In this document: piece after piece, positions 12,177 through 24,036 of the stretch
Layout of the letters: every line of letters starts with the position of its first letter
Numbering within the stretch: the first letter of the stretch is position 1
Assembly: GCA_030248295.1 (NCBI GenBank)
Contig: JASANH010000461.1
Span: 275,239 to 339,238, forward strand
From: Mesodorylaimus sp. YZB2_4
Lineage: Eukaryota; Nematoda; Enoplea; Dorylaimida; Dorylaimidae
Direction: 5' to 3'
DNA: 64,000 bases
The notes under the pieces: model-generated
Database searches by the model: none
What the model was told of the DNA's origin: nothing
What the model saw: only the letters and a program-made list of their open reading frames with translations
Program-made: the position numbers and the translations under genes

Positions 12177-12469
12177 ATATTTCCTCTCTTATCGCGAGCA
12201 GAACCTATCGAGTCATCTCATCTGCTCTAAGCGATAATCTATATAATACCAGAGCGAAAGCCATTAAAGCTATGATGGATGATCAGATATTGTTATCCAA
12301 TGAGTTAGGCCGGCACTGGATCGAATTTTTGAGCAGAAGAAAATTTGCAGCCCAGAAGTTTATGCTCCTTAAAGGTGCACAATCAGGGTTATTTGAGCGC
12401 AACGCCTTGGATGTCGTTTTTCCATGTTCCGTCCTTTTTTTTTTGTTCACAAGTCAAGTTTTCTTGTAG
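12177..12469 (+). CDS. candidate orphan exon, unknown protein
   Basis: A polypyrimidine tract and acceptor (TTCTATTTTTCAG) end at 12,176. The frame then stays open for about 97 codons to 12,469, and its first 70 residues look protein-like (SSLIASRTYRVISSALSDN, then AKAIKAMMDDQILLSNELG). I do not recognise a family. Neighbouring exons were not found, and the last third of the frame (poly-T derived FFLF) looks non-coding, so a splice donor may lie earlier. Confidence 0.25.
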
Positions 12470-15400
12470 CACGGCTAGATGTCAGAAATACTGTGCTTCA
12501 AGAGCAGAGAAACTGCAGCCGTAAACACAACCTAAAGGCAGACCTATCACGTTTAGCAAAGTATAACCCACTCAAGCATGCGCCGCCGAGGGAGCCCAGT
12601 CAGCCTAGTCTCACCTTGCATTTATTTAGAGCACAGTGGCTGGGCTAACTAAATCTGAATCTAACCCAGGTAGGTTAACAGCCGAAGTGCTCCAGTTACG
12701 TGTTGTTCTCAAATCATGCAATCAGAAATGGATACCATAACGCCAGCGTTCAGGGCATATGTGGCCTGAGGACTGATTTCTGAACATTGAGGCTGATCGG
12801 TCCCTGGCATCCTCGGCTCCACAAGTTTAAAATGCGTAAAAATCACAATTACTTTCGAAAGTGGTCAGTTGAGGGCATATCACTGCGACAGTGGCTATGC
12901 GCGTAGTACTCCTAGATGGCTTAGCGTTTTCTTGCATTTATATGGAATGCGGATGTGCCCTCTCGATGTCTGCCAGGTTAGTGGCTGGTGGTAAGTGCTC
13001 AGCTCAATGATGGTTCCTGTGATGCAGATGATCTGCCCACTGATGCAGACTGAGGCGATGATAGTGTCGATTACGATCACTTATCGTCAGCTTAGACTGG
13101 TTTCACAAGTGAATAGTCGATGCGATTTCGCCTAACTATCAGTGATCTTTGCGGTCAAGGTCTTAACTAGGCAGTCTCATAACTGCCCTCCTACACGCTG
13201 CTCAGAAACCTCAGTCAGTTATCCTAAACTGAACAGGTAATAAACTGCCAAGTAAGTGAGTGAACTGCACAGTGGGCGTTAACTGCCAGTCAAAGTTAAC
13301 TGCTACGCGCAAACTAAGCCCCCGGGGATCTTATATGCAGGGAGGGCCTTTGATATTTTGCCCATGTATCCCTAAAAAAAAGATATGCCAACTTTTTTTT
13401 TTTTCTGAGAAACAAACACTGGGATCGGTGCGTAGGAAAGAGCGTGAAAAACTACTATTTGTAGAGACCGTTGTTGCCCTGCGCGATTTTATAATTGAAA
13501 CTTTATGCACCATCGGTGGCACAATGGTTTATTAAGTCGGAAAAATTTGGGCTTTACAAGCTGGAAATTAAGTTTACCGACTGCATCGCGTTCACGCCGA
13601 ACACGAGTCTGATAAAACCAGTAAAAAAATTTCGAGCAAGCGACATCATTTCTCTCTCTTATGCCACACTCTGCGATTGCTCCCAGCAGAAGATTCCTAA
13701 TTAACGACTCAAAAATTTTTCTATCAATTTTTCGCATACTTTGCACTTTCGACCATCACACTATCGAGAATGCTTGAAATAATCTCGCAGGAGCTGGAAG
13801 AATTTTCCCAAAAAACCACATTGCGATTGATGGCAGAAATTGCCATCAGTGCCAATTTATGTTTTTTAGTCAAACAAATTTTTTACCCTTTGAGGGAGAG
13901 AACAAACTTTGCCTACTAATTCGCGTTCGCTGAACACGAATATAGCGTTATTTGAAGGATTTTCCTCGACCCCAAAAAACCATTATTTCATTTATGAGGA
14001 AGCAGCACTAATCTAAATACGGGTGGCAGCGCAGGTTTTTGCGTAAAACTGTACTTTTTCCTAAAGTCTAACCCTACCGAAATTGACCATTGCCGACATG
14101 ATGGTGAGCAAAGTGAATGCGTTTGGAGCGACTATCCCTAAGAAAACGCAACCCTGACTCGATTCTGAAAACTTTTCTTCTCTAACTGTCAGCTCAACCA
14201 AAATTTACAATCAACCATTAGATAAAGCACAAAAAGTCACAATAGTTCTTCCCGCTCTTCAAAACTAAATGCAAATACGATGAAACATTAGTCTAATGTC
14301 TGTCTGGCTGAAACAATGCCATATACAACTTTTTTCGCCTTGCACTTTGAGTGTGTCGATGCTGAAAAATTGAGCTGTTAACGCTGGTGAAAGACATACT
14401 AGTTCACGATTCGACATTAGAAACTACAAAAAAATATCATCCCCGAAGAAATCAGAGTGTTGAGGGGCATATACTTTGCAAGCGTCGATGCAAAAAAATT
14501 GAGCTGGTAACCCTAGGCAAAAGTAATGAATGATAGTTTGTGGATATATCAATTCAATTGGTTCTCCATTTTTTTTCATTTATTTAAGATCCACAGATCT
14601 CCTTGTATTCGAAACTAATTGGAATTTAAATGTTATCGAAAGAAGACTGCCTTTTCACGGATCCAATGTCATAATAATCACTTACTTCGAGCCACGCGGT
14701 ATCACCATCACAGGCAAGAAAAAGGCATCAAAAAGGCAAACAAAAAAGGGCGCATGAGTAAGAAGAGCGCATTTGCGAAAAGTTTTTTTTTTTTACGTGC
14801 AAGGCGATGTCGACGTGATATATGAATGTAAACATGAAATCGAAATTGAAAATACACGGAATTTAATGCGGCATTTAGTACGTCTTATCGAATGTGAACT
14901 ACATCCCCCTTTTTATGATTGTACTTATGAGCATTATGACTAGTTGTGAGTTTTGTAGGCGTAGTTAAGAAATTATGAAAATGATCATAAGTTTGTGCAG
15001 TTTGCATTGATACTGTATGTATAGTCCATAGTTATAAACATAGTTATAATTTGTTGATATTCAGCTGGGATAATCAGTTCCTCCAATGATTGATGGTTTA
15101 GGGAAGCAGCAAGAATGCCTCTGCAAACTCCATGGAGGCGGATATGACTTGATGGGTCGAATCTTGAGTGGCAGCTGCTCGATCTTTCATGACAGCGATC
15201 ATTGTTCTCATGACTGCTTGAGCTGGATAGGACGGATGGAAAACGCAATTTCAAGATCAGAGAATGCAATCATAAGAAAATGCAATTGTTTATGTGAACA
15301 AGTGAAATATCAAAAGCGAAGGGAGCGAAGAAGAGTAACCCTCGTAGCTAAAGGTCTGTTTTTGATAGCTTCCTTCAAGTGTCCTAACGCTTGACAAAAG

Positions 15401-15570
15401 GAATTTTTCAGCCTTTGTCTTAATCTATCAACTCATTATTTTCCAAACTATATCGGTTGTTAATCAAGCATGTATCGATAAGCGTACGATAGCGCCCGAC
15501 AAAGTTTGAAGTCGCAAACAACTGGGAAAGCCGGGAAAAAACAACACGTTTGATGGAAAACAACGCCTTT
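12470..15570. other. non-coding stretch with weak local repeats
   Basis: 13,160-13,300 contains five AACTGC words in about 120 bases. A roughly 50 bp unit with the core GTCGATGC..AAAAATTGAGCTG.TAAC occurs at about 14,344 and again at 14,474. Frames at 13,260-13,746 and 14,530-15,394 overlap on both strands and look random. Confidence 0.35.
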
Positions 15571-15870
15571 TTGCAGACATACTACTAGGAGAGTTTTTTT
15601 AACTCTACTTTTTAAAAGGATGTTCGCTCTTGTAAACTTCTCCTGGAACAAACGCAACAACAATTAAGACATCACATCGCACTGTTACTGTATTCATTTT
15701 CACTAAGGCTCGCAAATAAGGACAGAAGGCGTTGGTAGCAGCGAATTAGGCACAGAACTTCATTTTCAAAAAAGTTTCGAATGTCTTGTATTTCTTTAGC
15801 TCTCACTGTAACTTTTTTAAAAACTCATCGCCCCTTATCAAACTTTAAAAAGTGATCCCGTCGAAACTGC
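15570..15870. repeat. diverged dispersed repeat, copy 2
   Basis: Partner of the repeat at 9,735-9,995 (see there). It carries the GGATGTTCGCTCTTGTAAAC core at about 15,620 and the ACTTTAAAAAGTGATCCCG words at about 15,842. Confidence 0.5.
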
Positions 15871-16815
15871 AGCTTTTTTTATTAAAGAGCTTAGATGATG
15901 GTTTTCTGCCTTAACTCGGTGATCTCTCTCGATTGAAACTCTTCCCAGTCTCATGGGGGTGATGGTAAAAAAGTTTGAAATCTGGCTTTTTCAGAGGATC
16001 AGGTCATCCTGGAGGAGACTGGGCAATAACTTGGGCCCTTGATTTTAATTACGAATTTATATTAGTTTTTCGCGCTGATTCTTAATCCGTGAAAAAAAAT
16101 TCTATGATGAGTATTTAAATTTAAAGTCGCAAATTGCGTGATTTTGGTCAAAAGTGGGTGGGGTGCAGATAACGATTGTTTTCTCAACAACCACTGGAGG
16201 AAACTCAATTAGCAGGGAAAAATTCTGAAAGAGCATAAAAAACTGAGTCCGACAACAAGGTTCATCCCTTTTTCCACTAAATTACCTATATCCATATCAT
16301 AAAGATGTTCTGCAAAGTTGATAAGAACTGGACCGCGATGAAAAGAGAGAAAGCTCTATGAAAAATCGAGGTCACGGTTTGGGAATCTGATTTTCTGGAT
16401 CCGTATAGTCCAAAGCATTTTGAATCTTTGTATTTTCCACGAAAAGTTTTCAAGTGTGTGAGCTGGCGACTGCGTCGACTTCAAAGTTTCGAAAACTGGT
16501 CGAAAACTGAGCTGGTTTTTAAAAATATGCTTATAAAACTGCACCTGAGCATCAAAATCTACTTCGCATCGCTATCCATCAGCATGCCTGCGCGTGTAAT
16601 GTTCAAATTTCGAAGCATGGATTTTAACTTTCTCGAGATCCAGAGAAATAGATCTATTTGCCCTTGTGCGAAGATGGAGCGCGGTCGGGTCTTCTCTTTT
16701 CTCTCTCTCGTTCTACCGTCAGCATACATAAAACTGGTTTTACACTGATGGAAATGTATTCAGTCTCAGCTTCAGTATTGTCGTTGTTTTGCCTATCGGT
16801 TCCTCTGATTATTAT
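15871..16815. other. non-coding stretch before the LINE
   Basis: No gene or repeat was recognised. The frame at 16428-16748 has no family signature. This region may include the 5' end of the LINE that follows. Confidence 0.3.
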
Positions 16816-16819
16816 CATT

Positions 16820-19757
16820 GATGCAGCAATAGGAAATTTTCGAATTGGTTTTGCAAACTTGAACAGTCTTTATGGAAAAATCGATTTTCTCAGTGCCGAG
16901 CTGGCTGCAACGAATTTCGATTATTTTTGCTCTGGCGGAAACAAAATTGGACTCATCGATTCTCGAAGAAACCATACGAATTCCAGGGTACTCATTCTAT
17001 CGCTTGGATAGAGGTCGACACGGCGGGGGTGTTGGAGCCATGGTTCGCTGCTTGATTCCTATCACAAAACTGAAATAACCAACTGATCTCGAATTTGGTC
17101 ATCCTGATTTGGAAGTCTTGGCTCTTAAAATCGGCACAGGTGTAAGTTCGTTTATTGGTATTACTGTTTATATTCCTCATACTTCCATTGACGCGATCGA
17201 CTGCTTGTCTCGTTACACTGCTCACCATTTTCGTCTGAATGGGCGTAAGCTAGTCATCCCAGGCGATTTCGATGCAAATCTTCTGAAGAAGTCGGCCGCC
17301 TCCAATACCATTTTGCATCTGCTAGCAGATCTGGATGCTACTCAGACCGTTCAGAACGCCACTCGTGGTGATGCATTATTTGACCTTGCAATCATTGGTG
17401 ATATCTCTCGGCATATTTCAACTTCTGTTTTCCCGCCGATTGCCTCATCGGATCATTGTACCATCGCTCTTGAGTTACGTGATCGTCCTCTGCCAAGACC
17501 ACATCATGTTCGAACAGTTTGATGTTTACAGCTAGCAAACTAGGACACCGTCAATCAAAGAATCATTGATGAGGACCTGCCTCACCAAATCTGATCTGCA
17601 TCTTCGGTGGGTCAAGCTTGCTCGATTTTTCATCAGCGATTAGCGGCAATTCTGGACGAGCTTGTTCCTAAGCGCCAGCGAAAACCTCATAAGCGTCATT
17701 CTTGGATATCGTCCGGTCTCCTAAGGCTCATTCGCGAAAAAAAATGCATCTTATAGGCGATGGAAATTGTCTGATTCTGACAACGATCGCCATTGTTTTC
17801 TCTTTCCTAATCGCCGATGCCGTCGTGAGCTCCGTCAAGCGAAGAGAAACTACGTCACCAAAATCTTCGAGTCAGCCCAGTCACCAGCAGACTTTTGGCG
17901 GGCTTTCCGAAAATTCGATCTGGACGATCAAACAATTCCCGCCCTGAAGGACAATTTCGATCGGTTCTATCATTCTTCTGTGGAAAAGGCTGAGCAATCT
18001 GTCTTTTGTATGAACTTCAACGATAAGCCCGACATTCCATATGAGCTCCCTGTCATGGATGATCTTGATTTCAGTCATTTTTATACTGATGAAGCCTTCG
18101 TCAAAAAGATGATCAATTGACTCAAATCTCGAAGCGCGCCCAGGCTGGACGGTCTTACTGCCGCCGTTCTTAAACGTATTTCTTGCTCTATTGTACTCCC
18201 ACGGACCATCATTATCAATAGGTCACTGCAAGAAGAAAGTTTCCTTGAGGCATGGAAACTAGCTAAAGTGGTCCCCATCCCAAAGCCGGGGAACCGTGCC
18301 GTAGCTTCCAATCACCGCCCAATCTCTTTGCTCCCTCATCTCCAAAATTTGTGAGAAGCATGCGAATCGATTATTACTTCCTCGTCTGAAACTATCAAGA
18401 AATCAACATGGCTTCCGTCCTCGTCATTCGACATTTAATGCACTTATTCGAATGTCACAGTCGATTCATGATTGGCTAAATTCTTCTCGGCCAGCTTATC
18501 GTGAAGTGGGGGCTGTGCTATTTGATCTTCGAAAAGCATTTGACCGTGTTCACGGCAACCGATTGCTCAGCCTCTAAATAAACCATCATTCACTCTGTCC
18601 AAAGTTAGTACGTTGTATCGTCCTATTTACGTGGTCGCTCACAAATAGTAGCTGCAGACTCAGCTGTTTCAAGGACGATTCCAGTTCCATCCGGTGTACC
18701 TCAAGGGTCCGTTTTGGCCCCAACTTTATTTATTGCGTTCATGAATACTATTTTGAAAGAGTTCAAGGCATGGTCTGCCGAAAACTTCAAACCAGACATA
18801 CCTCTACAAGGATACGCCGATGATCTCGTTTTATTAGCCCCATACAAAGTGGCTGAAACCATATCAGAAACTCTTCAGCCTGCAATCGATTTCATAGATC
18901 AGCTCATAAGTGAAAGTGGTCTCGAGTTCAACGCGCAAAAGACACAAGCGTGCGTCTTTCATCTTGATCATAAGAGGCATGACTATCATCAAATCGTTCT
19001 TAAAGGAGTTTCGATCTTGTTCACCGACGTGGTCAAATAAATCGGGGTGCATTTTACTTTCGATCTATTATTTAAAGATCATTGTCATCTGATTGCGGCT
19101 GGGGCTCGGCGTATGGTTGGTGCGTCTGGGAAGAAATTTGGGAAATTCGCCACCCATGTTTTACAAACAGTTTACACATCCTGCGTACTTCCAAAATTGG
19201 AATACGGTTGCTCTGCGTGGGATCCTATTCAATCACAATCAATCAAAGACCTTGAATGCTCTCAAAAGTTTGCAGCCCAATGTATAAAGAACGACTGGCT
19301 TTCGATTACTCCCGCATTTTTCAAGGTTTGAATTGGTCAAGTCTCGAGCGTCGCCGTCAACAACTGAAGCTCGTTCAATTTTACAAGTTCTATCACGGAT
19401 ACGATGCTTATCCAAATGCCCGTTTCGCTCACACCGACCAATCCGGACTACGATGCAGTCACCGCATTGGATTGCCGCCACACCATCTCAACAATTCTCG
19501 ACCTCGAACTGAATCGTTCAAACAGGCATTTGAATACTCATCGATTGTTATATGGAACTGAATACCAAACGGAGTCGCCTGGACTTATTATGTAACAAGT
19601 TTTGAAGTAACAACAAAGTTTTGTAGTGGGTTTCTTTATTGACTGAGTTTCTCAAATTCTGTGTGCTCTTCTATTCTGGGTGGATTCAGTATATATTCTT
19701 GAAATTTTGCATATTGCACGGCCCCAGAATCGAATATATCTCTCGCTTTTCATGCTT
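16820..19757 (+). mobile_element. APE-type LINE (Jockey/CR1-like), decayed, with 3' end
   Basis: One ORF2-like protein can be followed through several frames. The endonuclease shows GFANLNSLYGKIDFLSAEL (16,848), a LAETKLDS segment (about 16,930), PGYSFYRLDRGRHGGGVG, GDFDAN (about 17,265) and SDHCTIALEL (about 17,450). A linker (ELRQAKRNYVTKIFESAQSP, 17,830-17,890) follows. The reverse transcriptase has KVVPIPKPGN (18,265), NHRPISLL, FDLRKAFDRVH (18,520), GVPQGSVLAPTLF (about 18,695) and the catalytic box GYADDLVLL (18,812). The C-terminal RT tail (GVHFTFDL..KDHCHLIA) starts at 19,045. In-frame stops and shifts make it inactive. A roughly 130 bp untranslated tail to 19,757 also follows the LINE end at 32.0-32.7 kb, so it is probably the 3' UTR. 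Confidence 0.9.
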
Positions 19758-19761
19758 TCCC

Positions 19762-20661
19762 TAGTTTTTTATGCATCTGATATTCAATTCTACGACTGGC
19801 CATTCTGGCGGTTCCCGTTTCAGTCATATGTGATGGAGTTGTACGAGGCACCATCCAGATTCGATCAAGTGAGCGGGGCGGACCTTCGAGAGTATGCCAA
19901 CTAATTTAATCTGACTATGACTTACCGTCAAGACTCTGATATTCCAGCTGTTTATGGAAACGCCAGGAACGTAAAATCAAAAAATCTAAACGAGTGTTTG
20001 AATGGGAAGTGAGAGCAATGATTGGAAAAAAACTAAATTAGTGGCTTGGTTTGTGAGCAACTGCAACACGCCTAGTCAACGCGAGAAGCTGGTAGCTGAA
20101 CTGAAAAAACATGTGTCGGTCGACGTGTACGGCAAGTGTGGAAATTGGCAGTGCGAGAAAAGCTGCGATGAAGTGCAAATTTTAAAGCAATATAAGTTCT
20201 ACCTTTCCTTCGAGAACAGTGTCTGCAGAGATTATATAACAGAAAAATTTTATAAACGTCTTACGCAAGATATTGTGCCAATCGTTTTAGGCGGTGCTGG
20301 AAATTATGATGGCACTAACCAGGAACACCTTCCTCCTGGTGGTTTTGTACTTTTGACCAACTTCAGCTCGGTCAAACACCTCGCTAATTATTTGTTATTC
20401 TTAGATGCCCATCCTGACGAGTATGCGAAATATTTCCAGTGAAAGCGAAAGTACGATATTATGAGCTACGATCCTCGCCATATTGGTTATTGCCGATTAT
20501 GCCGACGATTAGTTTCGATCGGAGAGCATTCAGAAGAGAGAAAATCCTTCTATCATGATATTAACTTTTGGTGGCACAAAAAATACGAATGTGACAACAC
20601 ACTCGTTGCTCGTTTTCTAAACAACACCATCCCCTTGAACGACAGTGATAATTTTAATTGA
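19762..20661 (+). pseudogene. GT10 alpha-1,3-fucosyltransferase, copy A, truncated pseudogene
   Basis: Homology to the intact copy at 54,079-55,365 begins at its residue 130 or so (..DIQFYDWPFWR) directly after LINE tail sequence, so the membrane anchor and start are gone. Further damage: a CAA to TAA stop at 19,902-19,904, a one-base loss near 19,965, and a TGG to TGA stop at 20,440-20,442 (Trp356 of the intact copy). The fucosyltransferase signature FYLSFENSVCRDYITEKFYK is still present (20,200-20,260). It cannot make an active enzyme. Confidence 0.9.
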
Positions 20662-22050
20662 ACGATTTGTTCTATATGTTATGTACGGAAAGTTGGAGAG
20701 GGTTGAGGTCTTTTGCGACATATCTAGACTTTTTGAGTGGTAGTGGTTATTACGCTTTGCAAGACGTCTTTATAACTTTTCGTTCTTGCAATTTTTTGCT
20801 GCAACTTGTTTTTTTGCGTGCGTGGGCAAGCTTGTTGACGAATGTAAGGGCTGATGATCAACAGCGTGGAACAGACAGAGGATCTGCCGATTATGCCGTA
20901 TTCACAAACGTCTCTTGCTGGGAGAGTCTCTTCTGGCGAAAGTATTCCTTTCTGGCCTAGAGAGCACCTTTCGAACCTTTTTTTACAGGCTTTTTACAGG
21001 TTGAGGCTGTCGTTGCGGCGGCTTCCACCGTCAACTGTTATTCTCGCCGCAGGCAGTTATATAAAATATTAAATAATGGCGAAAATTCTATGCGGCACCA
21101 GCGACTTTCAATCATGCATCGATCACCGTAGCGCAAATTCAACAAACGTACGACGATTTCGACGATAGCAGTTTTGAACTATTGGAAAAATTCCCAAATA
21201 AATCAATCGATTAGAAGCCACCAATTGGAGCTGGTAAGTTGGCACTCAGTCATATTTCATTTCATGCTGTGTTGGTTTGACAGTATTTTACGCGTTGATT
21301 TTGATCTTGAGGGCGGTGCATGAAGAGCATTGTTGAACCTTTGCCGCTCATCGGCATCTCGAATTTTGTCATTTTCTTTATCCTTTATGCCGTCAGTCAA
21401 CAAACATCGTCTTATGGTCGGCGAACTTGTTGGCTAGACACAGTGAGGTTGAAACCTACAAAACCAGCCATCAAATAGAAAGCCAAATTTCTTTAGGCAT
21501 TCACGACTAACCTGGGCCAAAGTCAATCCCAACTTTGGTGCAAATGAGGCCACAGATTTCGCTCGAGGTGACAGATAGAGAATTAAGTGGTGAGACCAGT
21601 TATGACTTCGTTTATAGCTGCTACGGCTTCAAAGCGAATGCTAAAAAACTTTTCCACCCTTGTCCATCCAGTGAAATAGTCAATTCAGCTCTCAAATTTA
21701 TAGATCATATGTACTCAGCAAACCAGCTTGGCTTGCACGTCGCCGAAACGAGATTCGTCGTCTGGTCGACATAGGAAGCCAAAAGCGAAAACCGGCTTGT
21801 GAAGGTGCACTTGTCAGTAAAAACCTTGTAGCTAGCGAACAATCAAGTCCCGGAATCTCCTGTCTTACCTTTTTCTTTATTTACGGGCGCAGGCAGTCAA
21901 GCGCATGAATTTCCACATGTGGTTTTTCACTTTTCAAATCAGGCGGCCGTGTTATTCTTAGGGGCTTAGAGAGACAGCCATGTTATTCAATATTTCAAGC
22001 AGTGATGGGAAAATGACCAGCCCGGGCTCCTTGGCTGCATTTCGAAGAGG

Positions 22051-22195
22051 CAACCCTTATGGAAAATTTTTCTTATATGTGCCACTTGGTACCCGCTTTC
22101 AGAGAATTTAGGTATGTGTCATACTTTGTATTTGAAACGTGGGGTCAAAATCGCAAGAAACCGCCCAAATTGCGAGCTATGGTTTGATTTCACAA
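22051..22195 (+). repeat. 140 bp direct repeat, left member (copy A)
   Basis: The segment beginning AACCCTTATGGAAAATTTTT recurs at 23,431-23,575 with a handful of mismatches, exactly 1,380 bp away. Both members exist in copies A and C; copy B has a single hybrid member. Confidence 0.9.
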
Positions 22196-22784
22196 TCTGG
22201 GTGGGGATGGGTGGAGAGAAGAAGGACAACTATGTACTCCACTCGCGATCAGGTGCCGTGAACACGGCCTGATGATGAAGGAATATTAGAGTCGTAACCC
22301 CAAAACATTCCCACCAGTGGCCTAATCGGATTGATATGAACGTCAATTAAGATGAACGAGCGGGGCAGCTTATCCAAGTTATCACCTATGCAAATTCAGG
22401 TTTACAGTCCTACGATTCCGCAGCACAAGGTCATGCAAGGCACTTGAACTTATTAAAGCGAACATGAGGTGTTTTGGCATGCAAATCATAGGTGATTATA
22501 TCATTGTACCGACACGTCTAGGAAAAATGAGTGATACCATCGTTTTAAGCACCCCAAAAATCCCCTGAAACGATGTAACTTGTTATGAGCAAGTCGCATT
22601 CCACTCGGGAGGATGCTCGAGAGCATCCTATCGTGAAAGGATGACTCGAGGATTATCTGTCAGGAAAGGGAGGTTCGTGAATACGGCGCGAAATACAAAG
22701 AGAAGGTGCGAAGAAAACCGCCAGCTGGAAGGGACACTTTGCTGAAAAGTCACCCTAAGAGAAGTTTGTGAATATGACTGTTAA

Positions 22785-22995
22785 CATGTTATTGCATTCA
22801 CGCATTACATTTTCTTTTTATTGACACAAGGCTATCTGTTACTTCTGCAAAAGTCTGTTGGCTGTGTCTGTGGGCTGTGTCTGCAAGAGGTATCTAAAAG
22901 AGTATGTGACGGAAGACTTTTTATTGGAAAAGACCATCTGTTACCATGTTATTGCATTCACGCATTCAATTTTCTTTCTATTGACAAAAGGCAGC
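22785..22995 (+). repeat. pair of about 48 bp direct repeats
   Basis: CATGTTATTGCATTCACGCA plus the following TTTTCTTT.TATTGACA.AAGGC occurs at about 22,788 and again at about 22,947. It is also present in copy C (51,740-51,955). Non-coding. Confidence 0.75.
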
Positions 22996-23430
22996 ACTTG
23001 GTCGAGGATGTTGCCCCCCATTCACCATTGCCCGTGACCTAGATCAACGAGCACGGTTAAGACAGGGTTTCTGCAAGATTCGACCTATGAGAATCTTAAC
23101 TTACAAAGTGAAAATTTTAACCGCGTAATTTTTTGTGCTTAGCAGTATGTAACCCATGAGTCTATGGTAACGCAAAGGTCAAAAATGGTTTTTACCCCCT
23201 ACCCATGGGGATACACGTAAAAACGTGATGCTTGGGCGGTTATTAGCCATATCTCCAACCTTTGGTAATGGAATGATCTAAGACATACAGAAATCATCGC
23301 AAGATGATGAGCTATCAAATGCTTTTTCATATTTCCTCTTGGTCCCACTGTTCGTAATATATTCTCGCAAGAAGTGAAAATTCAAAATTTTCCTCACATC
23401 CTTGAGCGAATAACTCAAAACAGAAAAACG

Positions 23431-23575
23431 AAACCCTTATGAAAAATTTTTCTTATATGTGCCACTTGGTACCCGATTTCAGAGAATTTAGGTATGTGTC
23501 ATACTTTGTATTTGAAACGTGGGGTGAAAATCGCGAAAAACCCCTCAAACTGCCAGCTATGGTTTCATTTCACAA
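23431..23575 (+). repeat. 140 bp direct repeat, right member (copy A)
   Basis: Partner of 22,051-22,195. The single member of copy B (37,755 onward) begins like the left member and ends like this one, marking it as a recombination product. Confidence 0.9.
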
Positions 23576-24036
23576 TCTACCAGTCTTAATCGCAGGCTGC
23601 TTCCGACACCAGACATGGGACGCTCGGGCTGTGTCAAAAAAAACACGTCAGATCACTAGACTTGAGCTGAAGTACCAACCAATCTGGAATGTTCTTCTGG
23701 CCTGACTATACAAACACATTTTTTTGTCAGCTGCGAATTCTGCAGGATAGTTGCTTGGCTGATTTGGTACCCCTTTTGCCTTGTGATCAAGGAGACGACT
23801 GTTTGTTCGCCGCGTTGTTCAGCCCAACAAAAAGTTTTTAGACGATTCATGCTAACGAAGAGCTGCGTCAAATACTTGTCGCACAAGCTGCATTATTCTA
23901 ATATGAACATCACACCACCAAAAAAGTATTCCTCACAGTCCTACAGTACGCAATATTACTACCTATTCATCACGCGAGACTCTCTCCGGGCGTTCATACA
24001 GTACAATACATACAATGGTTTCATTCCTATGTGCGA

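Larger units (their letters stand above)
20662..24036. other. intergenic part of copy A
   Basis: Non-coding except for small conserved frames. A 46-codon frame at 21,077-21,214 (PATFNHASITVAQIQQTYDD) is identical in copies A and B and looks protein-like. A TTG-start frame at 21,535-21,774 is kept in all three copies but its start is not convincing. A perfect hairpin (9 bp stem AGGATGCTC, 2-base loop) sits at about 22,613-22,632. Two direct-repeat pairs are listed separately. Confidence 0.45.

Noticed and set aside
13160-13300. Cluster of AACTGC words as a Myb-type regulatory site array
   Set aside because: No gene lies nearby and the spacing is irregular; no evidence beyond word count.
23439-23705. 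88-codon frame in the right direct repeat, also in B and C
   Set aside because: Non-coding direct repeat family; the homologous left member does not keep the frame and there is no recognisable domain.
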